Shown: positions 1 through 10,409, counted from the first letter of the stretch. The stretch is DNA of 64,000 nt from an uncultured Caulobacterales bacterium (GCA_903900155.1 CAIUMD010000055.1:1-64000); one strand, 5' to 3'. The notes: generated from the sequence alone by a model not told the origin. A program made the numbers and translations.

Positions 1-1
1 C

Positions 2-649
2 TTGCCCCCCACCAACACCAAGGCTCAAATCAACCCAGGACTCTCGTTATCGCTGGATGAGAAATGGGGGTCACGTCACGAGGATGCTCGTCCCACGCTC
101 ACGGTCGGTCAGATGCTGGAGGCGTTCGAGAGCCGCGCGTTCGGGGCCATGCTGCTGGTCTTTGGCCTCTTGAACTGCCTGCCGCTGCCGCCGGGCTCCT
201 CGACCATCCTGTCGCTGCCGATCCTGTTCCTGGCCCCGCAGATCGCCATGGGGGCCGATACGCCCTGGCTGCCGCGCGGCCTGATGGAAAAGCCGCTGAA
301 GCGCAACGACCTGCGCGGCCTGTTCAAGCGCCTGGGTCCGATCGTCCGCAGCATGGAGCTGGTCACCCGTCCGCGCCTGCGACCGATGTTCGCACCCTTG
401 GGCGAGCGGGCCATCGGCGTCGTGTGCACCTTGCTGGCCCTGGTGCTGGTGCTGCCGATCCCCCTGGGCAACCTGGCGCCCGGCGCGACGGTCGCCGTAT
501 TGGCCCTGGCTCTGCTGCAAAGGGACGGCGTTCTGGCGCTGTTGGGCTATCTGATGGCGCTCGGCAGCGGGGCTCTGCTGTTCGTCAGCGCGCACGTTGT
601 CGTGATGGCCGTGCGCAAGCTTCTGGGCGTGTTTTCAGGTCTCGTCTGA
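2..649 (+). CDS. ExoD-family exopolysaccharide synthesis membrane protein (5' end at window edge, start uncertain)
   Basis: ORF with hydrophobic segments and ExoD-like motifs (FESRAFGAMLLVFGLLNCLPLPPGSSTILSLPILFLAPQ). Confidence 0.75.
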   Translation: MPPTNTKAQINPGLSLSLDEKWGSRHEDARPTLTVGQMLEAFESRAFGAMLLVFGLLNCLPLPPGSSTILSLPILFLAPQIAMGADTPWLPRGLMEKPLKRNDLRGLFKRLGPIVRSMELVTRPRLRPMFAPLGERAIGVVCTLLALVLVLPIPLGNLAPGATVAVLALALLQRDGVLALLGYLMALGSGALLFVSAHVVVMAVRKLLGVFSGLV

Positions 650-712
650 GGCTGTCCACAGGCCTTTAAAGCGCCGCTTGACACCCGTCCGGGACAGGCG
701 CGTTGTATCGAT

Positions 713-1345
713 ATGCAAGTCCAAGTCTCCGGCAAGCATGTCGACGTTGGTGAGGCTCTGCGAGTGCGAGTCTCCGACGAAATCGCCCTGAGCATTGGGA
801 AATACTTCGATCGCGGCGGTAACGCCGAGGTCGTGGTCAGCAAGGATGGCTACGCCTTCCGTGTGGATTGCTCAGTCAAATTGGCTTCGGGTCAGCAGCT
901 GATCAGCCATGGCTCGGGAGGCGACGCGCACGCGGCGTTCGACTCGGCCCTGGCCAAGATCGACACCCGCATCAGGCGCTACAAGCGGCGGCTGAAGAGT
1001 CACTCGGCGGCGGCCACGGCCAAGCAGGTCGAGAACGCCGCGATGTTCGTCCTCAAGGCCCCGGAAGTCGACGAGGGCGAGGAGCACGACTGGGATGTGG
1101 AGGCCGACCACCCGACGGGCGCGCCTGCGGCGATGGTCATCGCGGAAACCCAGGCCGCGGTGAAGACAATGACTGTTTCCATGGCTGTCATGGAACTGGA
1201 CTTGACCGCATACCCGGCAATCGTGTTTAGGAACGCCGCCCACGGGGGTCTCTCCGTGGTCTACCGACGTCCAGACGGGAATATCGGCTGGATCGACCCC
1301 GAACGCACGAAGTCGCTGAACGGGCACGGGTCAACCGCGAGCTAA
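713..1345 (+). CDS. hpf: Ribosome hibernation promoting factor (long HPF/RaiA)
   Basis: MQVQVSGKHVDVGEALRVRVSDEI N-terminus and conserved C-terminal domain (VFRNAAHGGLSVVYRRPDGNIGWIDP). Confidence 0.93.
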   Translation: MQVQVSGKHVDVGEALRVRVSDEIALSIGKYFDRGGNAEVVVSKDGYAFRVDCSVKLASGQQLISHGSGGDAHAAFDSALAKIDTRIRRYKRRLKSHSAAATAKQVENAAMFVLKAPEVDEGEEHDWDVEADHPTGAPAAMVIAETQAAVKTMTVSMAVMELDLTAYPAIVFRNAAHGGLSVVYRRPDGNIGWIDPERTKSLNGHGSTAS

Positions 1346-1432
1346 CCGACCATGTCATGGTCGGATGGCGTCGTCGGTGGATCCTCAGCGACGACGCCAA
1401 GGCGGTCGACAACGAGCGAGCGTTAGAAGTCC

Positions 1433-1897
1433 ATGACCATCGGCGATCTTCTGGACCCCGGAGCGGTGGCGCTGCGCGCCGGCGCTCCCGGCAAACGCCA
1501 GGCCCTTTCCATGGTCGCCGTTGTCGCCGCCCGGATCCTGGGCGTCGACGGCTATGCGGCGCTTGAAGGCCTGATCGAACGTGAAGCGGCCGGCTCGACC
1601 GGCGTGGGCGAAGGCGTGGCCATTCCGCACGCGCGCCTGGACGGCCTGGACCGCGTCCGCGCGGTCGTGGTGCGCCTGGACGCCCCGGTGGCCTTCGACG
1701 CCCTCGACGACAAGCCTGTCGACCTTCTGATGGCCCTGTTCGCCCCCCGCGACGCCAATGCCGCGCACCTGCGCGCCCTGGCCCGCGTGGCCCGCATGAT
1801 GCGCCAGCCCGAAATGCGGGCGGCCTTGCGCCAGGCCCGCTCGGCCGACGCCATCCACGTGCTGCTGACGCACGAAGCGACCAGTACGGCGGCTTGA
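1433..1897 (+). CDS. ptsN: PTS IIA-like nitrogen regulatory protein PtsN
   Basis: EIIA-Ntr motif GVGEGVAIPHARLDGL; directly downstream of hpf. Confidence 0.93.
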   Translation: MTIGDLLDPGAVALRAGAPGKRQALSMVAVVAARILGVDGYAALEGLIEREAAGSTGVGEGVAIPHARLDGLDRVRAVVVRLDAPVAFDALDDKPVDLLMALFAPRDANAAHLRALARVARMMRQPEMRAALRQARSADAIHVLLTHEATSTAA

Positions 1898-1901
1898 TTA
1901 A

Positions 1902-2020
1902 TCTGCTCCACCGCGATGCGGGGGAGCTGTCACGAAGTGACTGAGGGGGCTAATGCGGCATAAGCCCAGCTTGCCCCCTCCGGCCCTCTGGGCCACCTCC
2001 CCCGCATCGCGGGGGAGGAG
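1902..2020. repeat. Interspersed intergenic repeat family B (copy 1)
   Basis: CTCC...GCGGGGGAGCTGTCACGAAGTGACTGAGGGGGC...GCCCCCTCCGGCCCTCTGGGCCACCTCCCCCGC; similar to 36519-36628 and 62028-62143. Confidence 0.85.
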
Positions 2021-2029
2021 ATTCTCGAC

Positions 2030-2308
2030 CTAGTGGACCGACACCGGGGCCAGTTCGTGGGCCAGGGCGGCGGCGATCGCGGTGTCGCGGTCGATCATGA
2101 CCGCCAGGCGGGCGCCGTCGGCGCGGCAGACGGCATAGAGGGTCTGGTCAGGCGCCAGGTTGAAGTCCTCCACGCCTTCCGGGACGTCGGCCAGGATCTC
2201 GGCGGCCTTGATCGGCCGGACATAGACGAGATCGGGCGCGCCGAGGGCCGCGAAAGCTTCGCTTGTGAAAAGCCGGTTGTGGTGGGTGTTGGGCGTCATG
2301 ATGACCAC
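2030..2308 (-). CDS. DUF1150 family protein
   Basis: Small ORF (YVRPIKAAEIL..LYAVCRADGARLAVMIDRD) next to hsp20, a common alphaproteobacterial pairing. Confidence 0.85.
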   Translation of the reverse strand: MVIMTPNTHHNRLFTSEAFAALGAPDLVYVRPIKAAEILADVPEGVEDFNLAPDQTLYAVCRADGARLAVMIDRDTAIAAALAHELAPVSVH

Positions 2309-2381
2309 CTCCTTCGATTAGGGAACGCGCCTTGCTCCGGCCGGTTCAGAACCGCGCCGCGAGGGCGAACTCCGCGCGGCC

Positions 2382-2810
2382 TCAGCCCGCGCTGCGGATG
2401 GGAATTCTCTTGATGAGGCGCTCGGGTTCGGGGCGCGCCAGGTCGATGTGCAGCAGGCCGTGCTCCAGGGTCGCCGCGGTCACCTCCATGCCCTCGGCGA
2501 GGACGAAGGTGCGCACGAAGCCCCGGGCGGCGATGCCACGGTGCAGGAAGGCCCGCTCGGCCTCCGAACGGCCGCCGTCGCTGTCGCGCTTGCCGGCGAC
2601 CACCAACTGGCCGCCCTCGACCGTCACCTGCAGCTGCTCGGGCGAAAAGCCGGCCACCGCCAGGGTGATGCGCACGCCGCCGTGATCGGCCTGCTCGACA
2701 TTGTAGGGGGGATAGCTTTCCGAGGCGGCCTTGGCGGCGCGCTCGATCAGGTCTCGGGTGTGTTCGAAGCCCAGCAGGAAGGGGCTGTCGAACATGATGG
2801 TCCGGTTCAT
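2382..2810 (-). CDS. Hsp20/alpha-crystallin family small heat shock protein (MNRTIMFDSPFLLGFEHT start preferred)
   Basis: IbpA-like: YPPYNVEQADHGGVRITLAVAGFSPEQLQVTVEGGQLVVAGKR, C-terminal IPI motif. Confidence 0.93.
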   Translation of the reverse strand: MNRTIMFDSPFLLGFEHTRDLIERAAKAASESYPPYNVEQADHGGVRITLAVAGFSPEQLQVTVEGGQLVVAGKRDSDGGRSEAERAFLHRGIAARGFVRTFVLAEGMEVTAATLEHGLLHIDLARPEPERLIKRIPIRSAG

Positions 2811-2892
2811 CGCGAAGTCCTCGCTCAAAGCGACTTCGTTCGCGGAGATAGACCCGAGGATCGGCGCCGATCCCCGCGACACGCATCAACAG

Positions 2893-2936
2893 ATGGCGAC
2901 CGTGGCCAATCTCTTCAAGAGGTGTGGGCGTTCAAG
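2893..2936 (-). promoter_or_regulatory. Possible sigma-32-type promoter region for hsp20
   Basis: Two CTTGAA boxes on minus strand (TTCAAG at 2914-2919 and 2931-2936 on plus); CGCCAT 15 nt downstream of the proximal box. Confidence 0.4.
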
Positions 2937-2967
2937 AGGATGGAGGAGGCGGGGTCCAGAAATGGAC

Positions 2968-2995
2968 AAGGCCCGGACGTTTCCGTCCGGGCCTT
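2968..2995. terminator. Perfect GC-rich hairpin downstream of tRNA-Ala
   Basis: AAGGCCCGGACG TTTC CGTCCGGGCCTT. Confidence 0.75.
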
Positions 2996-2997
2996 GA

Positions 2998-3073
2998 TGG
3001 TGGAGCTAAGCGGAGTCGAACCGCTGACCTCTTGAATGCCATTCAAGCGCTCTACCAGCTGAGCTATAGCCCC
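2998..3073 (-). tRNA. tRNA-Ala (anticodon GGC)
   Basis: Reverse complement GGGGCTATAGCTCAGCTGGTAGAGCGCTTGAATGGCATTCAAGAGGTCAGCGGTTCGACTCCGCTTAGCTCCACCA folds as a cloverleaf; loop ATGGCAT. Confidence 0.96.
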
Positions 3074-3245
3074 AAATTTCTCGTCGAGAACCTTGCGGTA
3101 ACTCTCGGAAATCATTGGTCTCTTCGGCGTTTCCGACTTGCGTCGCCCTCCGAAGAGGCGCGGAAACTAGTCCGGGATTTTTCGAGGATCAACCCCCTTC
3201 GCGAACTTTTTTCGAGAAAAGTGTCGCACCCCGGAAAACCCCTGT

Positions 3246-3281
3246 GGATAGCCGGTTTCAGAAGCCCGAAACCGGCTATCC
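3246..3281. repeat. Inverted repeat GGATAGCCGGTTTC-N8-GAAACCGGCTATCC (partial relative of family C)
   Basis: 14-bp perfect inverted arms; shares core sequence with copies at 37949 and 60942. Confidence 0.7.
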
Positions 3282-3302
3282 GCCAGGGATCATCCCCGAC
3301 GA

Positions 3303-3872
3303 TTAGTCGTCGTCGCCCTCGCCGGGCAGGCCTTCGATCTCGTCGTCGAGATTGTCGTCGTCGTCCTCGTCCTCCAGGAACGGAACGTCGTCGCCGTCTT
3401 CGTCGTCGGCGAGCTCTTCGTCCTCGGCGAAGTCGACGCCCAGGTCGCCGTCGCCCGACGGCGACGCGGCGCCCGGCTCGGAATCCTCGTCGTCGGACTC
3501 GACGACATCGGCTTCAGCCGCTTCGTCGATTTCCGGCGTTTCGTCGGCTTCATCCTCGTAGCCGTCCTGCTCCTTGGGAGCGACGGCTTCCTTTTCGTCC
3601 TCGGCGTCATAGTCCGGCGTGATCGAACGCGCGCGGACACGACGGGACTTCAGGGCCTCTTCCGGATCGAACTGCTCGCCGCATTTGGGGCAGACGGCCG
3701 GACGACGGTTGAGGTCGTAGAACTTCGATTGGCAGTTGGGGCAGATTTGTTTTGCGCCCAAGTCGGGATTGGCCAAGTTGGCGACCCTTTGATCCTGATG
3801 GGAAAAGCGGCCGGTGACTTGCCATGACGGGAGCCCGCTGTCAAAAGCAAACCCCTTCGCGAAAACCATCAA
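3303..3872 (-). CDS. TIGR02300-type protein (CxxC zinc-binding N-terminus, acidic tail); true start probably inside ORF
   Basis: LGAKQICPNCQSKFYDLNRRPAVCPKCGEQFDPEEALKSRR followed by an Asp/Glu-rich C-terminus. Confidence 0.85.
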   Translation of the reverse strand: MMVFAKGFAFDSGLPSWQVTGRFSHQDQRVANLANPDLGAKQICPNCQSKFYDLNRRPAVCPKCGEQFDPEEALKSRRVRARSITPDYDAEDEKEAVAPKEQDGYEDEADETPEIDEAAEADVVESDDEDSEPGAASPSGDGDLGVDFAEDEELADDEDGDDVPFLEDEDDDDNLDDEIEGLPGEGDDD

Positions 3873-3894
3873 AGACTAAGGAGCCGGTTTCGGC

Positions 3895-5226
3895 ATGTCG
3901 TCGGCTGGATTGAAGAGCGCACCCGCAGGCGCTCTGCGAGGGATCGTGCGGGCCCCGGGCGACAAGTCCATTTCCCACCGATCGATGATCCTGGGCGCGC
4001 TGGCGTCTGGAACCACGACCGTGGAAGGCCTGCTGGAGGGCGACGACGTGCTCGCCACCGCGCGGGCCATGCAGGCCTTTGGCGCGCGGATTGAACAAGA
4101 AGGCGTCGGTCGCTGGCGCATCGAGGGCAATGGCGGCTTCCAGGAGCCGTCGGACGTCATCGACTGCGGCAATGCCGGCACCGGCGTGCGCCTGATCATG
4201 GGGGCGGCCGCGGGTTTTGCCATGTGCGCCACCTTCACCGGCGACGCCTCGCTGCGCGGCCGTCCGATGGGCCGGGTGCTGGATCCGCTGGCCCGCATGG
4301 GCGCGACCTGGCTGGGCCGCGACAAGGGCCGGCTGCCGCTGACCCTGAAGGGCGGCGCGCTGCGGGGCCTGAACTACACCCTGCCGATGGCCTCGGCCCA
4401 GGTGAAGTCGGCCGTGCTGCTGGCCGGCCTGCACGCCGAGGGCGGCGTCGAGGTGATCGAGCCGGAAGCCACCCGCGACCACACCGAGCGCATGCTGCGC
4501 GCCTTCGGGGCCGAGGTGATCGTCGAGGACCGCATTGTCGGCGACAAGACCTTCCGCCATATCCGCCTGCCCGAGGGTCAGAAGCTGACCGGAACGCACG
4601 TGGCCGTCCCCGGCGACCCGTCGTCGGCGGCCTTCCCGCTGGTGGCCGCTCTGCTCGTCCCGGGCTCGGACGTGACGGTCGAGGGCGTGATGCTCAACGA
4701 ACTGCGCACCGGCCTCTTCACGACGCTGCAGGAAATGGGCGCGGACCTGGTGATCTCCAACGTCCGCGTGGCCAGCGGCGAGGAGGTCGGCGACATCACC
4801 GCCCGCTACTCCAAGCTCAAGGGCGTGGTTGTCCCGCCCGAGCGCGCGCCGGCGATGATCGACGAATATCCGATCCTGGCCGTCGCCGCCGCCTTTGCTG
4901 AAGGCGAGACGGTGATGCGCGGCGTCGGCGAGATGCGCGTCAAGGAAAGCGACCGCATCGCGCTCACGGCCAATGGCCTCAAGGCCTGCGGCGTCCAGGT
5001 GGTCGAGGAGCCGGAAGGCTTCATCGTCACCGGGACCGGCCAGCCGCCCAAGGGCGGCGCCACGGTCGTGACCCATGGCGATCACCGAATCGCCATGAGC
5101 CACCTGATTCTGGGCATGGCCGCGCAAGAGGCCGTCTCGGTCGACGAGCCCGGCATGATCGCCACCAGCTTCCCGGGCTTCTCGGACCTGATGCGCGGTT
5201 TAGGCGCCAATCTCTCCGAGGCTTGA
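3895..5226 (+). CDS. aroA: 3-phosphoshikimate 1-carboxyvinyltransferase
   Basis: [45 protein letters not shown]. Confidence 0.97.
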   Translation: MSSAGLKSAPAGALRGIVRAPGDKSISHRSMILGALASGTTTVEGLLEGDDVLATARAMQAFGARIEQEGVGRWRIEGNGGFQEPSDVIDCGNAGTGVRLIMGAAAGFAMCATFTGDASLRGRPMGRVLDPLARMGATWLGRDKGRLPLTLKGGALRGLNYTLPMASAQVKSAVLLAGLHAEGGVEVIEPEATRDHTERMLRAFGAEVIVEDRIVGDKTFRHIRLPEGQKLTGTHVAVPGDPSSAAFPLVAALLVPGSDVTVEGVMLNELRTGLFTTLQEMGADLVISNVRVASGEEVGDITARYSKLKGVVVPPERAPAMIDEYPILAVAAAFAEGETVMRGVGEMRVKESDRIALTANGLKACGVQVVEEPEGFIVTGTGQPPKGGATVVTHGDHRIAMSHLILGMAAQEAVSVDEPGMIATSFPGFSDLMRGLGANLSEA

Positions 5227-5232
5227 GGAGCC

Positions 5233-5323
5233 GAAACCTCGCCCTTCGACAGGCTCAGGGTGAGGTTTCTACTGGAAGGCCTGTCCCATCGTCCTCACCC
5301 TGAGCTTGTCGAAGGGCGAGGAC
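5233..5323. repeat. Interspersed inverted repeat family A (copy 1)
   Basis: GAAACCTCGCCCTTCGACAGGCTCAGGGTGAGG ... CCTCACCCTGAGCTTGTCGAAGGGCGAGGAC. Confidence 0.9.
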
Positions 5324-5341
5324 GGCCGCACGGAGCCAGCC

Positions 5342-5974
5342 ATGGGTTTTGTCATCGCCGTCGACGGGCCGGCCGCTTCGGGCAAGGGCACGATCGCCTC
5401 GCGCCTGGCGGCGGCTTATGGCCTGCCGATGCTGGACACCGGCCTGCTGTACCGCGCCGTGGGTGTGCGGATCCTCAGCGCCGGCGGCGATCTCGACGAC
5501 CCGGCCTTCGCCGAGACCCAGGCCCGCGGCCTGACCCTGGCCGAGCTGGAGAAGCCGGAGGTGCGCACCCGCGCCGCCGGCGAGGCCGCCAGCCGCTGCG
5601 CCGTGCATCCCGGCGTGCGCCAGGCCCTGTTCGACCTGCAGCGCGCCTTCGCCACCCAGGAAGGCGGCGCGGTGATCGACGGCCGCGACATCGGCACGGT
5701 CATCGCCCCCGAGGCGCCGGCCAAGCTTTATGTCACCGCCAGCCCCGAAGTCCGCGCCGACCGCCGCTGGAAGCAACTGGTGGGCCAGGGCGAAAACGTC
5801 ACCTTCGACGAGATCCTGGCCGACATCCGCAAGCGCGACGAGCGCGACGGCGGCCGCAAGGACGCGCCGATGACGCAGGCTGTGGACGCCGTCTTGCTCG
5901 ACACCTCTGAAATGAGTATAGAGCAGGCCTTCGATGCGGCCCGCCGTATCGTCGAGGACGCGCGCGCCCGTTAG
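5342..5974 (+). CDS. cmk: (d)CMP kinase
   Basis: MGFVIAVDGPAASGKGTIASRLA P-loop, IDGRDIGTVIAPEAPAKLYVTAS. Confidence 0.96.
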   Translation: MGFVIAVDGPAASGKGTIASRLAAAYGLPMLDTGLLYRAVGVRILSAGGDLDDPAFAETQARGLTLAELEKPEVRTRAAGEAASRCAVHPGVRQALFDLQRAFATQEGGAVIDGRDIGTVIAPEAPAKLYVTASPEVRADRRWKQLVGQGENVTFDEILADIRKRDERDGGRKDAPMTQAVDAVLLDTSEMSIEQAFDAARRIVEDARAR

Positions 5975-6133
5975 GAACCTTCAGGTTTCGGGGCAAATCC
6001 ACCGCCGACCTCGCCGCGATGAGAGAGAACGTCGCGGGATCGCAGAACCCCAATTCATCTGGAATCCCGAGAACCGCTTTCTCCAGCGGCGCTCGCGACA
6101 GGGCTTCCCCCAACCTAGAGACTAAAGATCAGC

Positions 6134-7843
6134 ATGGCTGACGATATGAGCTTCAACCCGACGCGCGACGATTTCGAAGCGCTGCTGAACGACTCGATGG
6201 GCGGCCGCGACTTCGCGGAAGGCACCGTCGTCAAGGGCAAGGTCGTCGGGATCGAAAAGGACTTCGCCATCATCGACGTCGGTCTGAAGACCGAAGGTCG
6301 CGTCCAGCTGAAGGAATTCGGCGTCGACGAAAACGGCAAGGCTGTCATCAAGGCCGGCGACACCGTCGAAGTCTTCCTGGAACGCCTCGAAAACGCGATG
6401 GGCGAAGCGGTCATCAGCCGCGAAAAGGCCAAGCGCGAAGAAGCCTGGACCCGTCTGGAAGGCGTCTACGCCCGCAACGAACCCGTCATGGGCGCCATCG
6501 TCGGCCGCGTGAAGGGTGGCTTCACCGTCGACCTGGGCGGCGCCTCGGCCTTCCTGCCGGGCTCGCAAGTCGACATCCGTCCGGTCCGCGACGTCGGCCC
6601 GCTGATGGGCAAGGAACAGCCCTTCGCCATCCTGAAGATGGACCGTCCGCGCGGCAACATCGTCGTCTCGCGTCGCGCCATCCTGGAAGAAGCCCGCGCC
6701 GAGCAGCGCACCGAACTGGTGTCGCAGCTGCAAGAGGGTGAAATCCGCGAAGGCGTCGTCAAGAACATCACCGACTACGGTGCGTTCGTTGACCTGGGCG
6801 GCATCGACGGCCTGCTGCACGTCACCGACATGAGCTGGAAGCGCGTCAACCACCCGAGCCAAGTGCTCGCCGTGGGCGACACCGTGAAGGTCCAGATCGT
6901 CAAGATCAACCCGGACACCCAGCGCATCAGCCTCGGCATGAAGCAGCTGCAGTCGGATCCGTGGGATGGCGTTGAAGCCAAGTACCCGGTCGGCGCCAAG
7001 TTCACGGGCCGCATCACCAACATCACCGACTACGGCGCCTTCGTGGAGCTGGAAGCCGGCGTTGAAGGCCTGGTGCACGTCTCGGAAATGTCCTGGACCA
7101 AGAAGAACGTCCACCCCGGCAAGATCGTCTCGACCTCGCAAGAAGTCGACGTGGTCGTGCTGGACGTCGATCCGTCGAAGCGCCGCGTGTCGCTGGGCCT
7201 GAAGCAGGCCCTGGCCAACCCGTGGGAAGCCTTCGTGGAAGCTCACCCGGTCGGCTCGACCGTCGAAGGCGAAGTCAAGAACGCGACCGAATTTGGTCTG
7301 TTCATCGGCCTCGACAACGACATCGACGGCATGGTGCACCTGTCGGACATCGACTGGAGCGCTCCGGGCGAAGAAGCCATGGCGCGCTACAAGAAGGGCG
7401 ACGTGGTCAAGGCGAAGGTTCTCGACGTCGACGTCGAGAAGGAACGCATCTCGCTGGGCATCAAGCAACTGGCCGGCGACCCGATGTCGGGCGACACCTA
7501 CCGCAAGAACCAGACCGTGACCGTCACCGTCACGGAAGTCACCTCGGGCGGCATCGAAGTCCGCTTCGGCGAAGACGACGCCCCGATGACCGCCTTCATC
7601 CGCAAGTCGGACCTGTCGCGCGATCGTCAGGAACAGCGCCCCGAGCGCTTCGCCGTGGGTGACCGCGTCGACGCTCAGATCACCAACGTGGACAAGGCTG
7701 CTCGCCGCGTCTCGCTGTCGATCAAGTCGCTGGAAATGGCCGAAGAGAAGGAAGCCATCGAGCAGTTCGGCTCGTCGGACTCCGGCGCTTCGCTGGGCGA
7801 CATCCTGGGCGCCGCTCTCCGCGAGCGCGCTTCCAAGGAATAG
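6134..7843 (+). CDS. rpsA: 30S ribosomal protein S1
   Basis: Multiple S1/OB repeats (GVVKNITDYGAFVDLGGIDGLLHVTDMSWKRV etc.); downstream of cmk as usual. Confidence 0.98.
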   Translation: MADDMSFNPTRDDFEALLNDSMGGRDFAEGTVVKGKVVGIEKDFAIIDVGLKTEGRVQLKEFGVDENGKAVIKAGDTVEVFLERLENAMGEAVISREKAKREEAWTRLEGVYARNEPVMGAIVGRVKGGFTVDLGGASAFLPGSQVDIRPVRDVGPLMGKEQPFAILKMDRPRGNIVVSRRAILEEARAEQRTELVSQLQEGEIREGVVKNITDYGAFVDLGGIDGLLHVTDMSWKRVNHPSQVLAVGDTVKVQIVKINPDTQRISLGMKQLQSDPWDGVEAKYPVGAKFTGRITNITDYGAFVELEAGVEGLVHVSEMSWTKKNVHPGKIVSTSQEVDVVVLDVDPSKRRVSLGLKQALANPWEAFVEAHPVGSTVEGEVKNATEFGLFIGLDNDIDGMVHLSDIDWSAPGEEAMARYKKGDVVKAKVLDVDVEKERISLGIKQLAGDPMSGDTYRKNQTVTVTVTEVTSGGIEVRFGEDDAPMTAFIRKSDLSRDRQEQRPERFAVGDRVDAQITNVDKAARRVSLSIKSLEMAEEKEAIEQFGSSDSGASLGDILGAALRERASKE

Positions 7844-7871
7844 TCTTCTTCCCTTCACGGGTTGAAGTCAG

Positions 7872-7903
7872 CGGCGGCGGGAGCAATCCCGCCGCCGTTT
7901 TCT
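7872..7903 (+). terminator. Rho-independent terminator after rpsA
   Basis: CGGCGGCGGGA GCAA TCCCGCCGCCG TTTTCTTTT. Confidence 0.9.
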
Positions 7904-7936
7904 TTTGCGTGAAACCCTGCCAAGACTATCTGGAGG

Positions 7937-9925
7937 TTGAGTTTGGGGAGGCTTGGCGTGTTTCAGCGTTTTGCGGCGTTCGCCGCGGTTTCGGTCGTGG
8001 CCCTGTCTAGCGCCGCATGGGCCGACGAGAAGCCCGCCTACGGGCCGCCGGCCAAGTGGGTCCAGGTCGCCGAGATCCCCGCTCCGCCCGCCGACGCCCA
8101 GGCCCCCGCCGTCCAGGCCGTGCTGGACGACACCCAGGCCCTGCTCGGCAAGGACATGCTCACCCACTACAACCGCCGCATCGCGCGGGTGACCAAGCCC
8201 GAGGGCCTGGCGTCAGGCTCCCGCTCGATCACCTGGCAGCCCGAGCGCGACAAGATCACCCTGCACGGCCTGGCGATCATCCGCGACGGCCAGCGCATCG
8301 ACCTCTTGAAGAACGGCGAGGACGTGCTGGTCCTGCGCCGCGAGAAAGACCTCGAGCGCGCCGTACTGGACGGCCGCATGACGGCGACGATCCAGATTAA
8401 AGACCTGCGGGTCGGCGACATGGTCGACTGGTCCTACAGCGTCGAGCGCCACGACCCGATCCTGGGGCCGCGCCTCAGCGACTTCGAACGCATGGGCTGG
8501 GCCGGCGTGGTCGGTCGCCATCGCATCCGCATGTTGTGGCCCGACGGCGTGCCGCTGACCTGGAAGGCCACGGCCGGTTTTCCGGACCCGAAGATCGGCA
8601 AGGCCGACGGGCTGAACCAACTGCTGGTCGACCAGACGGGCGCCATAGCGCCCAAGCCGCCGGCCGGCGCGCCGCTGCGTTTCCAGCGCGTGGGCGAGAT
8701 CCAGGCGACCACCTATCGCGGTTGGGCCGACGTGGTCGCGCCGATGGCGCCGCTTTATGCCGAGGCGGTGACCCTGAAGCCGGACTCGCCGATCAAGGCC
8801 GAGATCGCCGCCATCGCCGCCGCCAGTCCCGACCCGAAGGTCCGCGCCTTCAAGGCCCTGCAGTTGGTCGAGGACAAGACCCGCTACCTGCTGTTGGCCA
8901 TGGGCGACGGCGGCTACAAGCCCGCCAGCGCCGACGAGACCTGGGCCCGGCGCTTTGGCGACTGCAAGGGCAAGACGGCCTTGTTGCTGGCCATCCTGAA
9001 GGGCCTGAACATCCAGGCCGAGCCCGTCGTGGTCTACGCCAGCCCAGCCGCCGACGGCCTGGACCAGCGCGTGCCCTCGGCCAGCCAGTTCAACCACGTG
9101 CTGGTCCGCGCCTTCATCGACGACAAGCCCTACTGGCTGGACGGCGCCCGCACCGGCGACCGGGGCGGCCTCAGCAGCCTGTCGGCGCCGCCGTTCCTGT
9201 GGGGTCTGCCGATCAAGGCTTCGGGCGCGATGCTGGAGCCGATCGTGCAGCAGGCGCCCAGCCGTCCCGACCTGGACGCGACCATGCGCCTGGACGCCTC
9301 GGCGGGCCTGGACAAGCCGGCCAAGTCCGTCGTGACCATGGTCATGCGCGGCGACATGGCCCGACAGATGGCGCGGGTGATCGAGAGCGCGCCGCGCGCC
9401 GACATCGAGCGCAGCTTCCGCCAGAGCTTCTCGTCCTCCAACAGCTGGCTGAAGATCGAGACCCTGGACTGGGCGGTCGCCGACGACGGCGCGGTCACCC
9501 TGACCCTTGGCGGCAATGCCGAGATGGACTGGCGGCTGAACGATGATGTCGGCCTGATGGAATGGCGACTGCCGATGTCGAGCTCGGGCAAGGTCGCCCA
9601 GTTCCCGCGCCGCGAGTCCGGTCCCAATGCCGACGCGCCGTTCGTCACGCCCTTCCCCAGCTTCAAGAGGGCCACGGTCGAGGTGACCCTGCCGAACGGT
9701 GGGGCGGGCTTCACGGTCAAGGGGCCGGTCTATAGCGGCCGGGTCGCCAATATCGACACCACCCGGGTCGCGCAGATCGAGGGGGGCAAGGCGGTCTTCG
9801 TCGAGGCCGACCAGAGCGCCGGCCGCGAACTGCCGTTCGACCAGGCCGAAGAGGCCAACAAGGTGCGCCGCCGGCTGGCCGACCAGCCCCTGATCATCCG
9901 CGCGCCGAAGGCTTCCGTGGGGTGA
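7937..9925 (+). CDS. DUF3857 domain-containing transglutaminase-like protein (secreted)
   Basis: N-terminal signal-like segment; WARRFGDCKGKTALLLAILKGLNIQAEPVVV transglutaminase motif. Confidence 0.88.
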   Translation: MSLGRLGVFQRFAAFAAVSVVALSSAAWADEKPAYGPPAKWVQVAEIPAPPADAQAPAVQAVLDDTQALLGKDMLTHYNRRIARVTKPEGLASGSRSITWQPERDKITLHGLAIIRDGQRIDLLKNGEDVLVLRREKDLERAVLDGRMTATIQIKDLRVGDMVDWSYSVERHDPILGPRLSDFERMGWAGVVGRHRIRMLWPDGVPLTWKATAGFPDPKIGKADGLNQLLVDQTGAIAPKPPAGAPLRFQRVGEIQATTYRGWADVVAPMAPLYAEAVTLKPDSPIKAEIAAIAAASPDPKVRAFKALQLVEDKTRYLLLAMGDGGYKPASADETWARRFGDCKGKTALLLAILKGLNIQAEPVVVYASPAADGLDQRVPSASQFNHVLVRAFIDDKPYWLDGARTGDRGGLSSLSAPPFLWGLPIKASGAMLEPIVQQAPSRPDLDATMRLDASAGLDKPAKSVVTMVMRGDMARQMARVIESAPRADIERSFRQSFSSSNSWLKIETLDWAVADDGAVTLTLGGNAEMDWRLNDDVGLMEWRLPMSSSGKVAQFPRRESGPNADAPFVTPFPSFKRATVEVTLPNGGAGFTVKGPVYSGRVANIDTTRVAQIEGGKAVFVEADQSAGRELPFDQAEEANKVRRRLADQPLIIRAPKASVG

Positions 9926-10036
9926 CGATTAACCGAACCCCGTTCGAGAATCACACGCAACCCCTTGAAGACTCAGCCGTCGTTGGGCAAAGGTCCGCTC
10001 GCGCCTTTCTCCTCCAGAGGCGTTCCGGGGATATCG

Positions 10037-10327
10037 ATGATCAAGTCTGAACTCATCGCCAGGCTCGCGAATGAAAATCCGCACCTGACGCAGAAGGACG
10101 TCGAACGCGTAGTCGGCGTCATCCTGGAGCGTATGATCGGCGCGCTGGAGGACGGCGGCCGTGTGGAGTTGCGGGGTTTCGGGGCCCTGTCGGTCCGCTC
10201 GCGTCCCGCCCGCACCGGCCGCAACCCGCGCACTGGCGAGGCCGTCGAGGTCCGCGCCAAGCACGTGCCGTTCTTCAAGAGCGGCAAGGAGCTGCGCGCC
10301 CGCCTGAACGCCGACGGCGACGAATGA
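10037..10327 (+). CDS. ihfB: Integration host factor subunit beta
   Basis: [26 protein letters not shown]...[28 protein letters not shown]. Confidence 0.96.
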   Translation: MIKSELIARLANENPHLTQKDVERVVGVILERMIGALEDGGRVELRGFGALSVRSRPARTGRNPRTGEAVEVRAKHVPFFKSGKELRARLNADGDE

Positions 10328-10409
10328 CAACAATCGTGACCCGGGGTTGACCCTGGGAGCCGAACGCCCTCAGCTTTCGCGCCTGGTCTAGGGCAGCGAG
10401 GGTTTTGCC

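Noticed and set aside
3352-3561. Serine-rich ORF on plus strand
   Set aside because: Antisense reading of the Asp/Glu-rich tail (GAC/GAG codons) of the TIGR02300 protein.
5974-6134. Riboswitch in rpsA leader
   Set aside because: No recognisable riboswitch class; any control is more likely ordinary S1 autoregulation and I cannot support a structure by eye.
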